DNA from: Burkholderiales bacterium
Lineage (GTDB): Bacteria; Pseudomonadota; Gammaproteobacteria; Burkholderiales; Thiobacillaceae
Assembly (NCBI GenBank): GCA_005790965.1
Contig: SXTL01000048.1
Coordinates: forward strand, 1 to 7,937
DNA length: 7,937 nucleotides
Direction of reading: 5' to 3'
The notes beneath the pieces were generated by a model that saw nothing but the letters and a program-made list of their open reading frames with translations, did not search any database and was not told the DNA's origin. The position numbers and the translations under genes were made by a program. Position 1 is the stretch's first letter; each line of letters starts with the position of its first letter. Below, piece by piece: positions 5,488-7,937 of the stretch.

Positions 5488-6825
5488 ATGATGGCTTCCG
5501 CGCCCAGCCTGCGCTTTCGTCTGGTTGCGGGTACTTTGGTGATGGTGACGGTCATCTGGGTGGGCGTCACTGTGTTTGCCTGGCGGGCGGCTGTGCATGA
5601 GGCGGAAGAACTGTTCGATGCGCATCTGGCTCAGACGGCAGCCTTGCTGGTGGCCCTGTCGGGTGATGAGCCAGAGGAGATAGCCGAGCATCTGCCGGAG
5701 CACCGTTATGTGCATAGGGTGGCGTTTCAGGTCTGGCAGGGGCCTGTTTTGCTGGCCCATTCACAGGGAGCGCCGGAGACCCCACTGACGACAGAGGCGA
5801 GTGGGTTCTCAAATTCCCTCGGGGGCGAAGGTGGCTGGCGCGTGTACAGTCTGGAAGATGCGCAGACGGGGTATCGAGTGCAGGTGGCCGAGTCTCTCCG
5901 GGAGCGCGGTGCAGTCAGCCGGGAATTGGTCTGGCGTCTCCTGCTGCCGTTGGGTATCGCCTTGCCAGTGCTGGCGTTGGCCTTGATCGTGCTGATTCGC
6001 CGCAGTTTGTTGCCTTTGTCTCGTCTGGCTGATTCCATTGGTGAACGGTCGGCAGATTGCCTCGATACCATCCCGATGTCTGGCGTCCTTCGGGAAACGC
6101 GTCCGATCATCGTTCAGCTCAACCAGCTTTTTGCTCGGCTGGCCCAGTCGTTTGACAAGGAGCGCCAGTTTACAGCGGATGCTGCGCATGAGTTGCGTAC
6201 CCCTTTGGCGGCTATTCGTGCCCATGCTCAGGTGGCACTGGCTGAGGCCGATGCGGTACAGCGCAATAGCGCGTTAACCAGGGTTATTGAAGGCACAGAC
6301 AGGACCACGCATCTGGTGGAGCAATTATTGACCTTGGCCCGGCTGGATAGCACGCAACTGGTTGCGAACTTCACCTCTTGCGACCTGCGGGCGCTGGCTG
6401 TTGAGGTGGTCGCTCAATGTGCGCCGGCGGCGATGGCCAGGTCGATGGATCTGGAGGTGGAGGAAGGGGGTCCGGTGCCGATACGCGGCGATGCGATGCT
6501 GCTGTCTGTTTTGCTCAGGAATTTGATCGACAATGCTATTCGTTATGCGCCACCAGCCACTCGGGTTGCGGTGGTATTGCGGGAGGTTCCGCCGGGGCTG
6601 GTTGTTATGGATCAGGGGCCTGGTATCCCGACCGAGGCGCGTGAGCGGGTTGTGCAGCGTTTTGTGCGTTTACCCGGGCAGGATGCCTGCGGTGCTGGAT
6701 TGGGCTTGTCCATTGTGGCACGCATCGCTGAGCTGCACGGCGCTCGCCTGCTGATCGATGATTGGTCTCAAGGCGATGATCGGCCCCAGGGCGGTCTTGC
6801 GGTACGGGTTGTTTTTCCCTCTTAG
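5467..6825 (+). CDS. sensor histidine kinase, QseC-like
   Basis: A 452-residue membrane histidine kinase. It has transmembrane helix 1 at about 18-38, a periplasmic sensor region of about 115 residues (39-155), helix 2 at about 156-177, a HAMP-type linker, and a dimerisation domain with phosphoacceptor H241 in AAHELRTPL. The ATPase has N-box RNLIDNAIRYAP (351-362), G1 DQGPGIP (382-388), F-box RFVRLP and G2 GAGLGLSIVARIAELHGA from 409. All catalytic motifs are intact. The periplasmic region follows the QseC-type 2CSK_N pattern; it shows no heme motif or cysteine pair. Start ATG 5467 overlaps the regulator stop; ATG 5482, 5488 and 5491 are in-frame alternatives and none has a clear ribosome site, so translation probably depends on coupling. 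A longer frame opening at 5350 lies inside the regulator gene and is not credible. It likely phosphorylates the upstream regulator in response to an unknown periplasmic or redox signal. Confidence 0.93.
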   Translation: MSDPGMSMMASAPSLRFRLVAGTLVMVTVIWVGVTVFAWRAAVHEAEELFDAHLAQTAALLVALSGDEPEEIAEHLPEHRYVHRVAFQVWQGPVLLAHSQGAPETPLTTEASGFSNSLGGEGGWRVYSLEDAQTGYRVQVAESLRERGAVSRELVWRLLLPLGIALPVLALALIVLIRRSLLPLSRLADSIGERSADCLDTIPMSGVLRETRPIIVQLNQLFARLAQSFDKERQFTADAAHELRTPLAAIRAHAQVALAEADAVQRNSALTRVIEGTDRTTHLVEQLLTLARLDSTQLVANFTSCDLRALAVEVVAQCAPAAMARSMDLEVEEGGPVPIRGDAMLLSVLLRNLIDNAIRYAPPATRVAVVLREVPPGLVVMDQGPGIPTEARERVVQRFVRLPGQDACGAGLGLSIVARIAELHGARLLIDDWSQGDDRPQGGLAVRVVFPS

Positions 6826-6932
6826 TTGCACACACTGTTTGTCCTGATGGGCATGATTGACCCGACCGTTGCAAGCCGGATTGCGACTGTCTTTGCAGGG
6901 AATAATCTCGGCTTATGTTCGAATTCAAAAAA

Positions 6933-6960
6933 TTGACTGTCATTGCGGGGGCGGTATGAA
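6933..6960 (+). promoter_or_regulatory. candidate sigma70 promoter for adk
   Basis: TTGACT (6933-6938) and TATGAA (6955-6960) are separated by 16 bases, matching the consensus at 5/6 and 4/6. Transcription would start near 6967, about 87 bases before adk. Pattern match only. Confidence 0.45.
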
Positions 6961-7006
6961 TACCCTAGTGTCCGGTAAAAGATTGTCCAGTCTTGACCTG
7001 TCATTG
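6933..7006 (+). repeat. pair of imperfect direct repeats TTGAC(C)TGTCATTG upstream of adk
   Basis: TTGACTGTCATTG (6933-6945) recurs as TTGACCTGTCATTG (6993-7006), 60 bases later, with one inserted base. The flanks also share G-rich sequence just after. The first copy overlaps the -35 of the candidate adk promoter. It may be a regulator site or the trace of a small duplication. Confidence 0.6.
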
Positions 7007-7053
7007 AACGGGTCGTTTTGTTCCGCAATGGAACACACTTTTGAGGTTTATCT

Positions 7054-7719
7054 ATGCGTATTATTCTTCTCGGCGGCCCCGGCGCGGGCAAAGGCACCCA
7101 AGCGAACTACATCAAGGAAAAGTATGGCATTCCGCAGATCTCCACTGGCGACATGCTGCGCGCCCATGTGAAGGCGGGCTCCGAGCTGGGCGTGGCGGCG
7201 AAGAAGATCATGGATGCCGGTGGCCTGGTGTCCGACGACATCATCATTGGCATGGTTAAAGAGCGTCTGACCCAGGATGATTGCAAGGCCGGTTATCTGT
7301 TTGATGGCTTCCCGCGCACCATTCCCCAGGCCGAGGCCCTGAAGGCTGCGGGCGTTCCGATTGATGCCGTGGTCGAGATTGATGTGCCGGATGCGGAGAT
7401 CGTCAAGCGTATGTCCGGTCGTCGTGTGCATGTGGCCTCCGGTCGCACCTACCATGTGGTGTTCAACCCGCCTAAGGTCGCCATGAAGGACGATGTCACC
7501 GGCGAGGATCTGATCCAGCGCGATGATGACAAGGAAGAGACTGTCATGAAGCGTCTTGACATCTATCATGCCCAGACCGAACCGTTGGTCAAGTTCTACG
7601 GCGACTGGGGCAACACCGGTGCGGCGGATGCGCCCAAGTACATTCGGGTGTCCGGCGTGGGTTCTGTGGACAGCATCACCGGGGCGGTGTTCGCCGGCCT
7701 GGACGCGCTGAAGAAATAA
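7054..7719 (+). CDS. adk: adenylate kinase, long-LID type
   Basis: Cytoplasmic enzyme that interconverts ATP + AMP and 2 ADP, essential for nucleotide balance. At 221 residues it is close to the usual ~215-220 of the long form. Visible motifs are the P-loop GGPGAGKGT (7-15), STGD (30-33), the AMP-binding helices with LRAHVKAG, the signature FDGFPRT (83-89), and the LID from about 122 to 159, beginning GRRVH and ending with R156 in LIQRDDDKEETVMKRL. The LID has HVASGRTYH instead of paired CxxC motifs, so no zinc site, as in most proteobacterial enzymes. GAGG (7043-7046) lies 7 bases before the ATG. It stands apart from the kinase operon by 228 bases and has its own candidate promoter; the next gene begins 3 bases after its stop. 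All catalytic residues appear present. Confidence 0.97.
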   Translation: MRIILLGGPGAGKGTQANYIKEKYGIPQISTGDMLRAHVKAGSELGVAAKKIMDAGGLVSDDIIIGMVKERLTQDDCKAGYLFDGFPRTIPQAEALKAAGVPIDAVVEIDVPDAEIVKRMSGRRVHVASGRTYHVVFNPPKVAMKDDVTGEDLIQRDDDKEETVMKRLDIYHAQTEPLVKFYGDWGNTGAADAPKYIRVSGVGSVDSITGAVFAGLDALKK

Positions 7720-7722
7720 GGC

Positions 7723-7937
7723 ATGTCGGCAATCCCGGCGTTTACCGAGGCTGATCTGGCCCTGATGCGCGAGGCGCTCCGTGAGCGCTTCGGGCATGGG
7801 GTCGAGATGGCGGAGGTCGAGACCGAGATCCGCATCAATCCGGCGGATCGCGATTTGACCGTTTGTCCGGCCTTATATTGGGAAGAGGACGGCTGCCGCT
7901 TTGTGTTGTCCAAGACCGGCACGAACCAGTTTCGTTC
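7723..7937 (+). CDS. unrecognised protein, 3'-truncated by the window edge
   Basis: An open frame starts at ATG 7723, three bases after the adk stop, and stays open for 71 codons to the end of the window. The peptide starts MSAIPAFTEADLALMREAL and continues as an acidic, mostly soluble-looking sequence with ERFGHGVEMAEVETEIRI and WEEDGCRFVLSKTGTNQFR. No signal peptide or membrane segment is seen in this part. Codon use and composition resemble adk, and there is no competing frame, so it is probably a real gene co-transcribed with adk. The ribosome site is weak (TAAGG, overlapping the adk stop, is too close), so translational coupling or a start at ATG 7765 is possible. I do not recognise the family and give no function. 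Confidence 0.7.
   Translation, partial: MSAIPAFTEADLALMREALRERFGHGVEMAEVETEIRINPADRDLTVCPALYWEEDGCRFVLSKTGTNQFR

Larger units (their letters stand above)
6826..7053. other. 228-base intergenic region between the histidine kinase and adk
   Basis: No convincing gene is seen. The first ~100 bases contain no strong terminator for the kinase operon; the best hairpin (GCAA/TTGC around 6870) is too weak and has no T-run. The second half holds the candidate adk promoter and a repeated TTGAC-TGTCATTG element. Near the adk start, CATT/AATG and GAAC/GTTC (7002-7030) could form a bulged hairpin of uncertain meaning. Confidence 0.6.

Noticed and set aside
6842..6900. Possible terminator after the histidine kinase
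   Set aside because: Only a 4-bp GCAA/TTGC stem without a T-run is present.
1..7937. CRISPR arrays, tRNA/rRNA genes, insertion sequences or prophage genes
   Set aside because: No regularly spaced repeats, no RNA gene folds, no transposase or integrase motifs and no terminal inverted repeats were seen.

Overview
The window reads as a piece of a Pseudomonadota chromosome, most likely a respiring beta- or gammaproteobacterium with moderately high GC. The evidence is a set of c-type cytochromes, a heavy-metal RND pump, a QseBC-type two-component pair and a long-LID adenylate kinase without zinc cysteines. Every complete gene is on the plus strand.

Layout. Bases 1-109 encode, on the minus strand, an internal piece of the C-terminal part of a ComM/YifB Mg-chelatase-like AAA ATPase. 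Within a few bases of position 110 this changes abruptly into the interior of cusA, on the opposite strand. What follows is the C-terminal ~60% of a CusA-type heavy-metal efflux transporter (to 2003), with its N-terminal half missing. A small SAM-dependent methyltransferase overlaps its stop codon (2000-2614). A monoheme cytochrome c with its own candidate promoter and a textbook rho-independent terminator stands alone (2694-3146, terminator 3168-3196).

The core of the window is a tight five-gene run at 3270-6825: an SHP/DUF1924 oxygen-binding-type cytochrome c, a diheme cytochrome c (DHC), a membrane cytochrome b561-family protein, and a QseB/QseC-like response regulator and histidine kinase. 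Gaps are 10 bases or less, or genes overlap. The three hemoproteins form the known SHP-DHC-cytochrome b module, in which electrons are thought to pass from the quinone pool through the b-type cytochrome and DHC to the ligand-binding SHP. The two-component pair probably controls this module. A TAAG-N7-TAAG repeat just upstream of SHP is a candidate binding site.

A 228-base intergenic region then leads to adk (7054-7719). It is followed 3 bases later by the start of an unrecognised gene that runs off the right edge.

Items most worth a second look are the comM/cusA junction, the SHP-DHC-cytochrome b module wired to its own two-component system with a candidate operator, a 15-bp tandem duplication exactly at the regulator/kinase stop-start overlap, and a repeated TTGAC-TGTCATTG element upstream of adk.
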